From: Bradyrhizobium embrapense
GTDB taxonomy: Bacteria; Pseudomonadota; Alphaproteobacteria; Rhizobiales; Xanthobacteraceae
DNA: 64,000 nucleotides
Assembly: GCF_001189235.2 (NCBI RefSeq)
Contig: NZ_LFIP02000001.1
Location: 806,001 to 870,000, forward strand
Direction of reading: 5' to 3'
The notes under the pieces were generated by a model. The model saw only the letters and a program-made list of their open reading frames with translations, ran no database searches and was not told the DNA's origin. Below, piece by piece: positions 18,492 through 27,369 of the stretch (its first letter is position 1; each line of letters opens with the position of its first letter). The position numbers were made by a program, and so were the translations under genes.

Positions 18492-19841
18492 ATGCATTCA
18501 CCGCACGCCGCGGCAACCAACACGCCCCTCACCCGCGAGGCGATGGAGCCGTTCTGGATGCCGATGACGCCCAATCGCCAGTTCAAGTCGAATCCGCGGC
18601 TGTTCACCGGCGCCGAGGGCATGCACTACATCACCCAGGACGGGCGGCGCATTCTCGACGGCATGGCGGGGCTCTGGTGCGTCAACGCCGGTCACGGCCA
18701 GAAGCGGATCGTCGAGGCGATCCAGGCGCAGGCCGCGAAACTCGACTTCGTGTCCTCGTTCCAGATGAGCCACCCCGCCGCATTCGAGCTCGCCGGACGC
18801 ATCACGGAGATCACGCCCGAAGGTCTCGACCATGTGTTCTTCACCAATTCCGGATCGGAATCGGTCGACACCGCGCTCAAGATTGCACGCGGTTATCACC
18901 GCGCCCGCGGCGAGGCCAGCCGCATCCGTTTCATCTCGCGCGCCAAGGCCTATCACGGCATGGGCTGGGGCGGATTGTCGGTGAGCGGCCTGTATCGTCA
19001 CCGCCGCGATTTCGGCCCGCTGCTGCCCGAGGTCGACCATCTGGCGCTGCCCCACGATCCCGAGCACAGCGCATTCTCGCGCGGGCAGCCGGAATGGGGG
19101 GCGCATTTCGCCGATGAGCTGGACAAGCTCCTGCAGATCCACGATCCCTCGACCGTCGCGGTCGTGATCGTCGAGCCGGTGACCGGTTCGGGCGGCGTCT
19201 ACCCGCCTCCAGCGGGCTATCTCGAGCGGCTGCGCCAGATCTGCGATCAGCACGGCATCCTCCTGATCTTCGACGAGGTGATCACCGGCTTCGGACGGCT
19301 CGGCGCGCCGTTCGCAGCCAATGCGCTCGGCGTGACGCCCGATCTCATCACCTGCGCCAAGGGCATGACCAATGCCGCCGTCCCGATGGGCGGCGTCATC
19401 GTCAGCGACAAGGTCTACTCCGCGCTGATGAACGGCCCGGAAAACACCGTCGAGCTGTTCCACGGCTATACTTACTCGGCGCATCCGCTGGCCTGCGCGG
19501 CCGGACTCGCCGCGCTCGACGTCTACCAAGACCTCGGCCTGTTCGAGCGCGCCCACCGCATCGCGCCGGTATGGGAGGCGGCGGCGCATGCGTTGAGGGA
19601 CACGCCGCACGTCATCGATATCAGGAACATCGGCCTGCTCGCCGCGATCGATCTGAAGCCGCGCGACGGCGCACCCGGCACGCGCGGGCCGGAATGCGTC
19701 AGACGGTGTTACGACGAGGACGGCATCCTGATCCGCGCCGCCGCCGATACGTTGATGATCTCTCCGCCTTTGATTATCACCGAGGACCAGATCGAAGCGA
19801 TTTTTGCGGCCATCCGCCGCACGTTGCATGCGATCGAGTGA
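18492..19841 (+). CDS. class-III omega-aminotransferase (beta-alanine:pyruvate type)
   Basis: A 449-residue PLP enzyme with AGGAGG 5 nt before the ATG. Recognisable features are FWMPMTPNRQFK at the N-terminus, NSGSESVDTALK (phosphate loop), FDEVITGFGRLG (Asp that contacts the PLP ring) and the Schiff-base Lys290 in CAKGMTNAAVPMGG. The opening resembles omega-amino acid:pyruvate transaminases (beta-alanine, taurine or aminobutyrate as donors, pyruvate as acceptor). It sits in one operon with the GntR regulator and opposite the C45-importer operon, so it probably consumes an amine released by that system. The exact donor is not proven. Confidence 0.9.
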   Translation: MHSPHAAATNTPLTREAMEPFWMPMTPNRQFKSNPRLFTGAEGMHYITQDGRRILDGMAGLWCVNAGHGQKRIVEAIQAQAAKLDFVSSFQMSHPAAFELAGRITEITPEGLDHVFFTNSGSESVDTALKIARGYHRARGEASRIRFISRAKAYHGMGWGGLSVSGLYRHRRDFGPLLPEVDHLALPHDPEHSAFSRGQPEWGAHFADELDKLLQIHDPSTVAVVIVEPVTGSGGVYPPPAGYLERLRQICDQHGILLIFDEVITGFGRLGAPFAANALGVTPDLITCAKGMTNAAVPMGGVIVSDKVYSALMNGPENTVELFHGYTYSAHPLACAAGLAALDVYQDLGLFERAHRIAPVWEAAAHALRDTPHVIDIRNIGLLAAIDLKPRDGAPGTRGPECVRRCYDEDGILIRAAADTLMISPPLIITEDQIEAIFAAIRRTLHAIE

Positions 19842-19901
19842 AGCCGGCGAGGGCCACGGCTAGAGCGCAATGACGAACTCTCGATGCCGCAACAAATCCG
19901 G

Positions 19902-20025
19902 TGTCGTCCCTGCGAAAGCAGGGACCTATAACCACGAATGTTGATTGGCTTGTCGCGCCGGAATGACGAATCCCGTCCACAACACCCGCTGCGAAGTATG
20001 GGTCCCTGCTTTCGCAGGGACGACA
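19902..20025. repeat. dispersed palindromic repeat, family B, copy 1
   Basis: A 124-bp element bounded by a perfect 25-bp inverted repeat, beginning TGTCGTCCCTGCGAAAGCAG and closing with the complement at 20001-20025. A related copy lies at 49236-49360. It follows the aminotransferase stop and could end transcription from it. Confidence 0.85.
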
Positions 20026-20053
20026 GGTTCTTCGCGGAGACACCGCGCTTGAC

Positions 20054-20205
20054 CTACACTCCGTCCCTCGCCCGCAGCCGGCTGTGGCGCCGGCCGGCCA
20101 GCCAGATCGCCGGCGCCTTGAACGGGCGCGGCAAGTCCGGATCGCGGACGCGCAGCACCAGCGTGCCGATCGAAACGAGTTCGCCGGCCAGTCCGATCGG
20201 CAGCA
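20054..20205 (-). pseudogene. remnant of an APC amino-acid permease 3' end with internal deletions
   Basis: On the minus strand this reads [14 protein letters not shown], then [21 protein letters not shown], then [13 protein letters not shown] and a TAG stop. It is nearly identical to the last part of the permease at 22695-24194 but lacks two blocks. One is about 11 residues between the near-repeats SIGT and SVGT; the other is about 38 residues covering the last membrane helices. No start or upstream part is present, so it is a non-functional fragment of a second copy. Confidence 0.85.
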
Positions 20206-20335
20206 TCAGTCTTCGTTGCCCGGATGACCGAAGCCACATACGGGATTCACTCCGAGCCTGGGCCCAGATCTCCGCATGTCATTTTTGCTCGTGTGGGCTG
20301 TGCTGGATAATCAAATCACGCCGCCGCCCGCTGAA

Positions 20336-20367
20336 TCAAAAGCCTCCGGCGGGCATGCCGGAGGCTT
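20336..20367 (-). terminator. rho-independent terminator, probably for the porin gene
   Basis: A 9-bp perfect stem (GCCTCCGGC / GCCGGAGGC, at 20342-20350 and 20357-20365) encloses a 6-nt loop. On the minus strand it is followed by TTTTGATT. It lies about 105 bp after the porin stop. Confidence 0.75.
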
Positions 20368-20469
20368 CGGAGGTCGTACAGAAGATGGAAGGAACACCTC
20401 TCTGGTTGTGGTCAATGATACGTTTGAAAGCTCAACTTTCCGAAGCGATCGCTCGACAACTGCGATAAT

Positions 20470-22041
20470 TCACCAGTTGCGCTGAGCTCGGAGGAGCAAG
20501 GTAACCGTATTCTGGTCTTTCAGTTCGTAGATCGCCGCTGGCTTGCCGATCGAGGCGCTGCCCGGATAGGCAATCGTGCCAGCAAAGCTCTGGTCCAGGT
20601 GGGTGTAGGTGAAGTCTGCCGTGAAGGTCAGGTTCTTCACCGGGGTCCACTGGGTCTGGGTGCCGATCTGCGCGATGCTGTAGTCGGGGTTGCACGAGGT
20701 CAGAGCTGCGCCACCAACAAGCAGCGGAGCGAACGTGCCGCCCACACCGTTGCCGGCGAGACCGCAGATATAGCCCTTGGCAGTGCCGTTGTAGTTAACC
20801 TGGGCCCAGGCACCATAGATGCTGGTGTTCCAGTAGGGGTTCCAGTTGTGCACGTATGCACCGCGGAAACCGTAGGTCGTGATCAGCTGCTGCGAACCGC
20901 CGGTGACGAATACCGAGTCCGGCGCAACGCCGAAGCCGATGCTCTGGTAGGCCCCAGCAAGACCAGTGCTGCCGAAGATAGCGTTCGCACCAGCCGAACC
21001 GGCGAGGTCCTGGATGTTGTAGCGCGTCGCACCGTTGGTGTAGACGCCCTGCAAGTTGATGGTGTCGCCAGGTCCGGTCGGGATGTTCTTGATCGACAGG
21101 GCCAACTGACCAGCCCAGCCCCACTTGTCCTCCGGATGACCGGTCAACTCATTGCCGCCGTAGTAGGCGACGTGGTTGTCATGCGCTGCGAACGACGCCT
21201 GGAACAGACCCCAAGCCTGGTCGACGCGCAGCATCGCGACGAGGTCCGGAGCAATCGTGCCGGCGTAGTCGCTGATGCCGAAGATACCGAGCGCGCCCGG
21301 AGGAGCGATGGTGACCGGAGCGCCGAGGTTGAAAACACCAGCCTGATAGTAGGCCGTCTGGTCCTGAGCCGACAGAGACAGCGACACGCCGTTGCCGAAC
21401 TCAGCGGTGTAGGTGAACTGGTTCACGCCGGTGATGGTACCGCCGCCGCCGACGAGACCGTCGAAGTTGTTGCCCGGATAGTTGGCCCACGGAGCCGAGA
21501 ACTGTGAGACCGCCTTACCGATGGTGAAGCCGGCGAACTGGATGTAGGCGTAGTAGACGCCGACCGTACCAGCCGCGACCGCACCGGTGTTGGCGTTGTT
21601 CGGCGCCTGAACCGTGCCGATCGGCGAGTAAACGGTTGAGCCGTTGCCCTGGCCGGCGTAGCTGTCCGAGGTCCAGTTGAACGTCGCATCGAAGAACGTG
21701 CGGACCACGCCGTACTCAGTCGCGGTGCGCGTGTCGATGTTCAGGTCTTCACGCGAACGCCAAGTGTAGCCGTTGGTGAACCGGTTGCTCGCACCCGCCG
21801 CACCCGAGGTGTTGCCGACGTGATCCGAGTTCGAGTTTACGACGACGTCAGCGCGCAGGTAGCCGCCCAGCTTGATACAGGTGTCGGTGCCCGGGATGTA
21901 ATAGAAACCGGGACCATACAGGGAGCAGACCTTCACGTACTCGACCGCTTTGGCCTTGACGGGAAGATCGGCCGCCTGAGCTCCGCCGACCGCGACGAGT
22001 ACCGCCGCCGAACCGAGGATAAGGCTGCTAGTCATTTTCAT
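20470..22041 (-). CDS. outer-membrane porin (alphaproteobacterial Omp2b type)
   Basis: A 523-residue precursor. The start at 22041 (KMTSSLILGSAAVLVAVG) was chosen because GGGGG lies 5 nt before it; the longer frame adds a non-leader segment. A signal peptide ends at GGAQA, and the mature protein begins ADLPVKAKAVEYVKVCSLYGPGFYYIPGTDTCIKLGG, the hallmark of the Bradyrhizobium/Brucella porin family with its two Cys residues. The rest is Gly/Asn/Thr-rich amphipathic beta strand and ends in a terminal aromatic (RNW), as barrel proteins do. It should form a trimeric general-diffusion channel. A terminator follows. A fragment of the next gene lies on its far side. Confidence 0.95.
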   Translation of the reverse strand: MKMTSSLILGSAAVLVAVGGAQAADLPVKAKAVEYVKVCSLYGPGFYYIPGTDTCIKLGGYLRADVVVNSNSDHVGNTSGAAGASNRFTNGYTWRSREDLNIDTRTATEYGVVRTFFDATFNWTSDSYAGQGNGSTVYSPIGTVQAPNNANTGAVAAGTVGVYYAYIQFAGFTIGKAVSQFSAPWANYPGNNFDGLVGGGGTITGVNQFTYTAEFGNGVSLSLSAQDQTAYYQAGVFNLGAPVTIAPPGALGIFGISDYAGTIAPDLVAMLRVDQAWGLFQASFAAHDNHVAYYGGNELTGHPEDKWGWAGQLALSIKNIPTGPGDTINLQGVYTNGATRYNIQDLAGSAGANAIFGSTGLAGAYQSIGFGVAPDSVFVTGGSQQLITTYGFRGAYVHNWNPYWNTSIYGAWAQVNYNGTAKGYICGLAGNGVGGTFAPLLVGGAALTSCNPDYSIAQIGTQTQWTPVKNLTFTADFTYTHLDQSFAGTIAYPGSASIGKPAAIYELKDQNTVTLLLRAQRNW

Positions 22042-22365
22042 GTTAACCCCCAAGTTTCTTTTCATGTCATGCAAGGATACGCATCCGCTCGGTTGGAAAT
22101 CCTGCGGTTGGTCCCTTGTCCATCAGCCGCTCCGCGCCTTCGGACATACCCTCCAATGCCCCGAGAGTGCGTCCATTGCTCCTTGAGTCTGAAAGCGCCA
22201 ACGCAGGTTAGCCGAGTGTCGAACCTGCGCGTTATGAATTGTTCTGATCGATCTCATCAGCATGACGAATAAGGCACCCGGGTTCGATCTTCCGATGCTC
22301 TCCTCGCAACGCGCTCGATGGATTTTGCGATCGCGGCATTTCGCGCCCCTCGCCCGCAGCCAGCT

Positions 22366-22480
22366 ATTGCGCGCGGGAAAGCCGGAACGATCCGGTTTCA
22401 CCTGTGGTCTCCTACTTCCCGTGCTTCTTGTTGCATGGGACCCATGGGAGCGACCGGCGCCAGGCTTTCCGGCGCCCTCT
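22366..22480. repeat. dispersed repeat, family C, copy 1
   Basis: About 115 bp bounded by GGGAAAGCCGG and GGCTTTCC inverted ends, with CATGGGACCCATGGG in the middle. The reverse complement of 49454-49570 matches it along its length. It lies in the 650-bp gap between porin and permease, where no gene is seen. Confidence 0.8.
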
Positions 22481-22585
22481 GCTTATTGAGAGGCTGGAAA
22501 ATGACGCAAGACTCGGACTATTCCCGTCGCGAGAATGCGGACGCACAGCCCAACGCTGTTGGACACTTGGTCGGAATCTCCTCAC

Positions 22586-22675
22586 CGTTATTGCGAGCGA
22601 AGCGAAGTCATCCATTGTCTCAGCATATGCGGAACGATGGATTGCTTCGTCGCTCCGCTCCTCGCAATGATGCGG
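22586..22675. repeat. dispersed palindromic repeat, family A, copy 1
   Basis: An imperfect long hairpin running from CGTTATTGCGAGCGAAGCG to CTCCTCGCAATGATGCG, with ATGGATTGCTTCG in the right arm. It shares arms with the copy at 39329-39415. It lies just after the stop of the minus-strand permease gene. Confidence 0.85.
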
Positions 22676-22694
22676 ATAGCCGGAGCCGCCCTGC

Positions 22695-24194
22695 CTACCC
22701 CCGACCCCTCGCCCGCAGCCGGCTGTGACGTCGACCATAGGCGGCATAGATCGCAAGCCCGATTACGAGCCACACCGCGAGCCTGATCCAGGTGTCGAGC
22801 GGCAGGCCGAACATCAGGAACAGCGAGGTTGCCGCGGCTGCCGGCGCCACCAGCCAGATCGCCGGCGCCTTGAACGGGCGCGGCAGGTCCGGATCGCGGA
22901 CACGCAGCACCAGCGTTCCGACCGAGACCACGGTGAATGCGAACAGCGTGCCGATCGAGACGAGCTCTCCGACCAGCCCGATCGGCAGTAGCCCGCCGAG
23001 AATTGCAGCGACGCTGCCGGCGAAGATGGTCGAGACATAGGGCGTCTGGAAGCGCGGATGGATGCTGGCGGCGATGCCCGGCAGCAGCCCGTCATGCGCC
23101 ATGGCGCGGAAGATCCGCGGCTGCGCGAGCAGCATGATCAGGATCACCGATGTCAGCCCGAACAGGATGCCGAGCTTGATGAAGGGACCGAGCCAGCCGA
23201 TGCCGACGGCATCGATGCCGACCGCGATCGGATCGGGCACGCTGAGCTTGTCGTACGGCACGATGCCGGTCAGCACGAAGCCGACCGCGACATAGAGCGC
23301 GGCGCAGATCACGAGCGAGCCGAGGATGCCGATCGGCATGTCGCGCTCGGGCGTCTTCGCCTCCTGCGCCGCGGTCGAGATCGCGTCGAAGCCGATATAG
23401 GCGAAGAACACCACGGCCGCGCCGCGGATCACGCCGGACCAGCCAAACGCGCCGGGACCGGCATTCGGCGGGATGAGTGCGCCCTGCGGATTGCCCGCCG
23501 TCACCCAGTTCGCCAGCGAGACCGAGGACGCTGCGGCGGCGAGAAACAATGCGATGACGACGAGCTTCACCACGACGACGAAGCCGGTGAAGCGCGCGGA
23601 CTCGCGAATGCCGATCACGAGCAGCGTGGTGACGAAGGCGATGATCGCCATCGCCGGGATGTTGATCACCGCGCCGGTCGACGACCACGCACCGTTGTTG
23701 ACGTCGTAGGCGAACGGCGCCGAGGTGAATTGCCGCGGCAGGTTGATGCCGAAATCGCGTATCAAGCTGACGAAATAGCCGGACCACCCGACCGAGACCG
23801 CGATCGCGCCGACCGCATATTCGAGGATCAGGTCCCAGCCGATGATCCAGGCGATCAGTTCGCCGAGCGTCGCGTAAGCATAGGTGTAGGCGCTGCCGCA
23901 GATCGGTACCGTCGAAGCCATCTCGGCGTAGCACAGGCCGGCGAAAGCGCAGGCGACGGCGCCAAGCATGAAGGACAGCGTGACGGCAGGTCCGGCATTG
24001 GCGGCCGCCGCATGGCCCGTCAGCACGAAGATGCCGGCGCCGATGATGCCGCCGACGCCGAGCGTGACCAGTTGCAACGCCGAGAGCGAGCGCTTGAAGA
24101 CCGGCGTCTCCGCGTCGCCGTCGGCACGCGCCGCTTCCCGCAACAGCTCCGCGGTTGACTTTCGGTCCCAGAAACCGGCCAGGGTGTCTGTCAC
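22695..24194 (-). CDS. APC-family amino-acid permease (cationic amino-acid transporter type)
   Basis: A 499-residue, 12-helix inner-membrane transporter. The start is GTG at 24194 with GGAGG 8 nt before it. After a polar N-terminus ([28 protein letters not shown]), the unwound helix 1 motif [11 protein letters not shown], which binds the amino-acid backbone, is present. [23 protein letters not shown] marks the helix 6 to helix 7 region. It resembles the CAT/YfnA group that imports amino acids with protons. A truncated second copy of its 3' end lies on the other side of the porin gene. Confidence 0.92.
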   Translation of the reverse strand: MTDTLAGFWDRKSTAELLREAARADGDAETPVFKRSLSALQLVTLGVGGIIGAGIFVLTGHAAAANAGPAVTLSFMLGAVACAFAGLCYAEMASTVPICGSAYTYAYATLGELIAWIIGWDLILEYAVGAIAVSVGWSGYFVSLIRDFGINLPRQFTSAPFAYDVNNGAWSSTGAVINIPAMAIIAFVTTLLVIGIRESARFTGFVVVVKLVVIALFLAAAASSVSLANWVTAGNPQGALIPPNAGPGAFGWSGVIRGAAVVFFAYIGFDAISTAAQEAKTPERDMPIGILGSLVICAALYVAVGFVLTGIVPYDKLSVPDPIAVGIDAVGIGWLGPFIKLGILFGLTSVILIMLLAQPRIFRAMAHDGLLPGIAASIHPRFQTPYVSTIFAGSVAAILGGLLPIGLVGELVSIGTLFAFTVVSVGTLVLRVRDPDLPRPFKAPAIWLVAPAAAATSLFLMFGLPLDTWIRLAVWLVIGLAIYAAYGRRHSRLRARGRG

Positions 24195-24327
24195 GCCAAT
24201 TGCCTCCGCCGTTCGGGTCCGGCGGGACCCGACGCGATCGGCGCACTATAGCGCAACCGACGTGCGGTGGTTGGCGCACCGGGTGATAGCCGGCGCGCTT
24301 ATCCACCGCGAAGCGGAACGCGAGACC

Positions 24328-24649
24328 CTATTGGCAGGAATGGCGGCGGCCGTCGCGGCCAAGGAAGGTGCCGGACGCAGGATCGAACGAACGATAGCGC
24401 GCGCAGGACGAGGACGGTGCCGCCGGTATGGCGCCATAGGCATTCGCCGGATTGCCGCCAAGTTGCTGCGCCTGCTGGGCCTCACCCCATGGCGTCAGGG
24501 CGCCGCCGTTGATGGCGCTCCGCCCCGGATTTTGCGCGTCGAAAAGCGCCGGCTCCGAAATCTGCCGAGACCGGCGTGAGCGTCATTCCCACGAGCAGCA
24601 CGGCAGGTGCGACGGCCTTCAGTCCGGCCAAAGGACCTCTCCGATGCAT
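24328..24649 (-). pseudogene. BA14K-family small secreted protein, frameshifted
   Basis: The first frame gives a signal peptide (HRRGPLAGLKAVAPAVLLVG..TPVSADFGAGAF). The continuation lies in the next frame: DAQNPGRSAINGGALTPWGE, then SCARYRSFDPASGTFLGRDGRRH and a TAG stop. That last part is the characteristic C-terminus of BA14K proteins. The frame change falls in an AAAA run on the plus strand (24542-24545, TTTT on the coding strand), and removing one base restores a normal protein of about 106 residues. It is either a true one-base insertion or a homopolymer sequencing error. Confidence 0.72.
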
Positions 24650-24821
24650 CGATTGAAATTCGCCCAATAGCTGCGCACGGGCGGCAGCGCCGTCCCTGTG
24701 CCCTAATCCGATGTGGTGACGGCCAAACTCCTGAAGCAGGGGCCGCCAGGTCACAATGGCGCGAGGCGGCCGCCGGCGCGGCGCGACGACAACGGCGCGC
24801 GACGGCCGTCCGGCCCGCGCT

Positions 24822-25367
24822 TCACCGATTATGGACGTCAGGCCTCGGGTCGGCGACGAATCCGTCGCGGTTCGGCATCTTGACGGCGGCGAGCGACTTC
24901 GCGTCGAGCACCGCGTTGGCGGGGACGATGCCGTTGAGGCTGAGAATGTAGGCGGACACCGCGTAGACGTCCTCATTGCTCAGCGACTGCGGCGCATTCT
25001 GCGGCATCGCGCGGCGGATGTAGTCGAACAGGGTCGGAGCATAGGGCCAGTAGCTGCCGACGGTGCGGATCGGCTTTGCGCTCGCCAGTGAGCCCTGTCC
25101 GCCGACCAGGCGGTCGCCGACGGCGCCCTGCCCGTTGTCGCCGTGGCACGCCGCGCACTGCTCGGTGAACACGGTGCGGCCGCGTTCGACGCTGCCGCTG
25201 CCCGGCGGCAGGTTGGAGCCATCGCGACCGATGTCGATGTTCCAGCCCGCGATCTCGGCGGGTGTTGCCGGACGCCCGATGCCAAAGCGATCCTCAGCCT
25301 GCGCCCCAGCGGCAAGCATCGCGATCGCGCCCACGACAAGCACCGCCTTGAGCCTACGCCTGGCCAT
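24822..25367 (-). CDS. c-type cytochrome, electron acceptor of sulfite dehydrogenase
   Basis: A 181-residue protein with a signal peptide (VLVVGAIAMLAAGAQA) and one haem-attachment motif, CAACH, at residues 71-75. A likely axial Met lies in RAMPQNAP. It is a periplasmic monohaem cytochrome c. Its ATG lies inside the 3' end of the molybdoenzyme gene (14-bp overlap), so it is almost certainly the redox partner that takes electrons from sulfite oxidation, like SorB. Confidence 0.92.
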   Translation of the reverse strand: MARRRLKAVLVVGAIAMLAAGAQAEDRFGIGRPATPAEIAGWNIDIGRDGSNLPPGSGSVERGRTVFTEQCAACHGDNGQGAVGDRLVGGQGSLASAKPIRTVGSYWPYAPTLFDYIRRAMPQNAPQSLSNEDVYAVSAYILSLNGIVPANAVLDAKSLAAVKMPNRDGFVADPRPDVHNR

Positions 25368-26631
25368 TGGTCACCTCACCATTCGCATCGATGCGCCAGG
25401 GCCAGATCGCGTTGTTGTGGTAGAACGAGTTGAGACCGCGCACCGCCACCAATTCGGCCAGCGTCGGCTGCACGTAGCCGGTCTCGTCGACGGCGCGGCT
25501 CTGGATCACCGCGGGAGTGCCGTCCCAGTGCCAGGGCAAGCGGAAGCGCGTGAGCGCGCGCGTCAGCACCGGCTCTTGCAGCTCCGCCTGCTGCCAGCTC
25601 TTGCCCTCGTCGAGCGAGATCTCGACGCTCTTGATCTTGCCGTGGCCGCTCCAGGCGATCCCGGTGATCTCGTGAAAGCCATGCGTGGTCAGCTTCTGGC
25701 CGCCGGATGGCCGCGTAATGATCGACTTGGCCTCCATGTAGAAGGTGAATTCGCGCGACGTGCCGTCCGGCATCGGGTCGGTGTATTTCGAGGTCTCCTC
25801 GCGCGAATAGGCCGGCTCGGCGACCACCTTGAGCCGGCGCAGCCATTTCACGTTCATGTTGCCTTCGAAGCCCGGCAACAGCAGCCGCAGCGGATAGCCC
25901 TGCTGCGGACGCAGCCGCTCGCCGTTCTGGCTGTAGACCAGCATGGCATCGTCGAGGCATTTCTCGATCGGGATCGAGCGCGTCAGCGCAGCGGCATCGG
26001 CGCCTTCGGCTACGATCCATTTGGCGCCCGCCTGCAGGCCCGCTTCGTCGAGCACCGTCTTCAGCGGCACGCCGGTCCATTCCGCGCAGCTCAAGAGGCC
26101 GACGAGATCGGAGGCCGTCTTGCCGTAGGGCTTGGTGTAGACCGGATTACCTGAGCACTCGATGAAGTGGATGCGCGATTGCGATGGAAAGCGACGGATG
26201 TCCTCCATCGTGAACACCAGCGGGCGATCGACCATGCCGTGCAACATCAGCCGATGCTCGGCCGGATCGATGGTCGGCACGCCGCCATGGTGGCGTTCGT
26301 AGAATAAGCCGTTCGGCGTAATGATGCCGTCGAGCTCCTGCAACGGCGTACGGCCCGACGCGGAGATGTATTGCGGCAGCGTCTTCGAGATGTTCTTGAC
26401 GACGCCCTTCTCGTGGACCGACGGCGTGCCATAGGGCTGGCTTCCCATCGCCTCGCCAGGCGCTTTCATCCATTCCGGCACGTTGGGCGGAAGATTATTC
26501 CCCTGTTCGGCAAGCGCGGTAGTACCGGCAACTCCAGCTATCGCGGAGCCCCCAGCCAGTGCTGCGCCCGCCTGAAGGAATCGCCTGCGAGACGCCTCTC
26601 GCACGCGCTTGTCCCTCGTGTGTTCGCTCAT
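25354..26631 (-). CDS. soxC: sulfite dehydrogenase, molybdopterin subunit (SoxC / SorA type)
   Basis: A 425-residue protein with a Tat signal (RRRFLQAGAA at residues 15-24), as expected for an enzyme exported folded with its cofactor. The molybdenum-ligating Cys159 lies in FIECSGNP. Sulfite-oxidase-fold segments follow: GYPLRLLLPGFEGNMNVKWL and a C-terminal dimerisation domain with GIAWSGHGKIKSVEISLDEG. It oxidises sulfite to sulfate in the periplasm and passes electrons to the overlapping cytochrome c gene product. There are no other sox genes nearby, so the sulfite-oxidising role is preferred to a full Sox complex. AGAGGA lies 8 nt before the ATG. Confidence 0.92.
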   Translation of the reverse strand: MSEHTRDKRVREASRRRFLQAGAALAGGSAIAGVAGTTALAEQGNNLPPNVPEWMKAPGEAMGSQPYGTPSVHEKGVVKNISKTLPQYISASGRTPLQELDGIITPNGLFYERHHGGVPTIDPAEHRLMLHGMVDRPLVFTMEDIRRFPSQSRIHFIECSGNPVYTKPYGKTASDLVGLLSCAEWTGVPLKTVLDEAGLQAGAKWIVAEGADAAALTRSIPIEKCLDDAMLVYSQNGERLRPQQGYPLRLLLPGFEGNMNVKWLRRLKVVAEPAYSREETSKYTDPMPDGTSREFTFYMEAKSIITRPSGGQKLTTHGFHEITGIAWSGHGKIKSVEISLDEGKSWQQAELQEPVLTRALTRFRLPWHWDGTPAVIQSRAVDETGYVQPTLAELVAVRGLNSFYHNNAIWPWRIDANGEVTNGQA

Positions 26632-26648
26632 CGACGTTTTCCTCTGAC

Positions 26649-26668
26649 GTTAGGCGATGCAGCCTAAC
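26649..26668. promoter_or_regulatory. perfect inverted repeat upstream of soxC
   Basis: GTTAGGC, six bases, GCCTAAC. It ends 17 nt before the soxC start codon. It could be an operator or a 5' leader hairpin; no matching regulator gene is adjacent. Confidence 0.4.
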
Positions 26669-26759
26669 ACCAAACGCCCGCGGCGAGGCAATGATCCAGC
26701 GCGCAGGGCTGCATCGACGGCACGTCTTAGCCGTTGCTCGCCGATCCTGACCTGCCCTC

Positions 26760-27242
26760 TCACATCCGCTCGCCGGGCAATCGACTGGCTTGCTTCACCC
26801 AGGCGGTGAACCGGGCTTCGTCGATCTCGTCGTTCTCATGAATGTCGAGATAGCGCATGTGCTGCTGCTTGGACTCGCCGGGCGGCATCGGACACAGCGA
26901 CGCGCCGCGAAAGAACGCGACTTTGACGTAGCGCGTGAAGACATGGATGCCGAGGAACCAGCCCTCACCGTCCATGCCGTAGAGCGGCGAGTTCCACTTC
27001 ACTGCCTTATGCACGCCAGGAATGGTGCGCACGATGAGTGCGTCAAGCCGGTGTCCGACGTCGCGCTTCCATCCCGGCATCGCAGCGATATAGGCTTGCA
27101 CCGGAGCGTCGCCATACCCCTTTGCGATCTGCGGATTGCCGCCTGCCAGCAGGCGCGGCTTTGCAGCCCCTCGCTTCGCAGTTTTCCTCTTTGCGCTCTT
27201 TTTCGCGCCTTTCGCCGACGTCCTGGGCGTCTTGCCAGCCAT
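26760..27242 (-). CDS. DUF1801 (YdhG/YobT-like) protein
   Basis: A 160-residue protein. The ATG at 27242 was chosen over 27257 because GGAG precedes it at 10 nt. A Lys/Arg/Ala-rich tail covers residues 1-35 (TPRTSAKGAKKSAKRKTAKR) and resembles nucleic-acid-binding tails. A compact DUF1801 domain follows (RHRLDALIVRTIPGVHKAVKWNSPLYG-like region, then GWFLGIHVFTRYVKVAFFRG). The family is widespread, related to the iron-frataxin-like fold, and has no proven activity. It is probably cytoplasmic and stands alone. Confidence 0.82.
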   Translation of the reverse strand: MAGKTPRTSAKGAKKSAKRKTAKRGAAKPRLLAGGNPQIAKGYGDAPVQAYIAAMPGWKRDVGHRLDALIVRTIPGVHKAVKWNSPLYGMDGEGWFLGIHVFTRYVKVAFFRGASLCPMPPGESKQQHMRYLDIHENDEIDEARFTAWVKQASRLPGERM

Positions 27243-27369
27243 CGTGCCTGCTCCCATCGATCCACGTGTCGCGCAGCTTCGCTCGAAGCCGGATCATATC
27301 GATGATGCGCGCATGTTGTCGTCATCGACCGCGGGCGTTCGCGGCGACGTATCGACGCGCGCGATCTGC

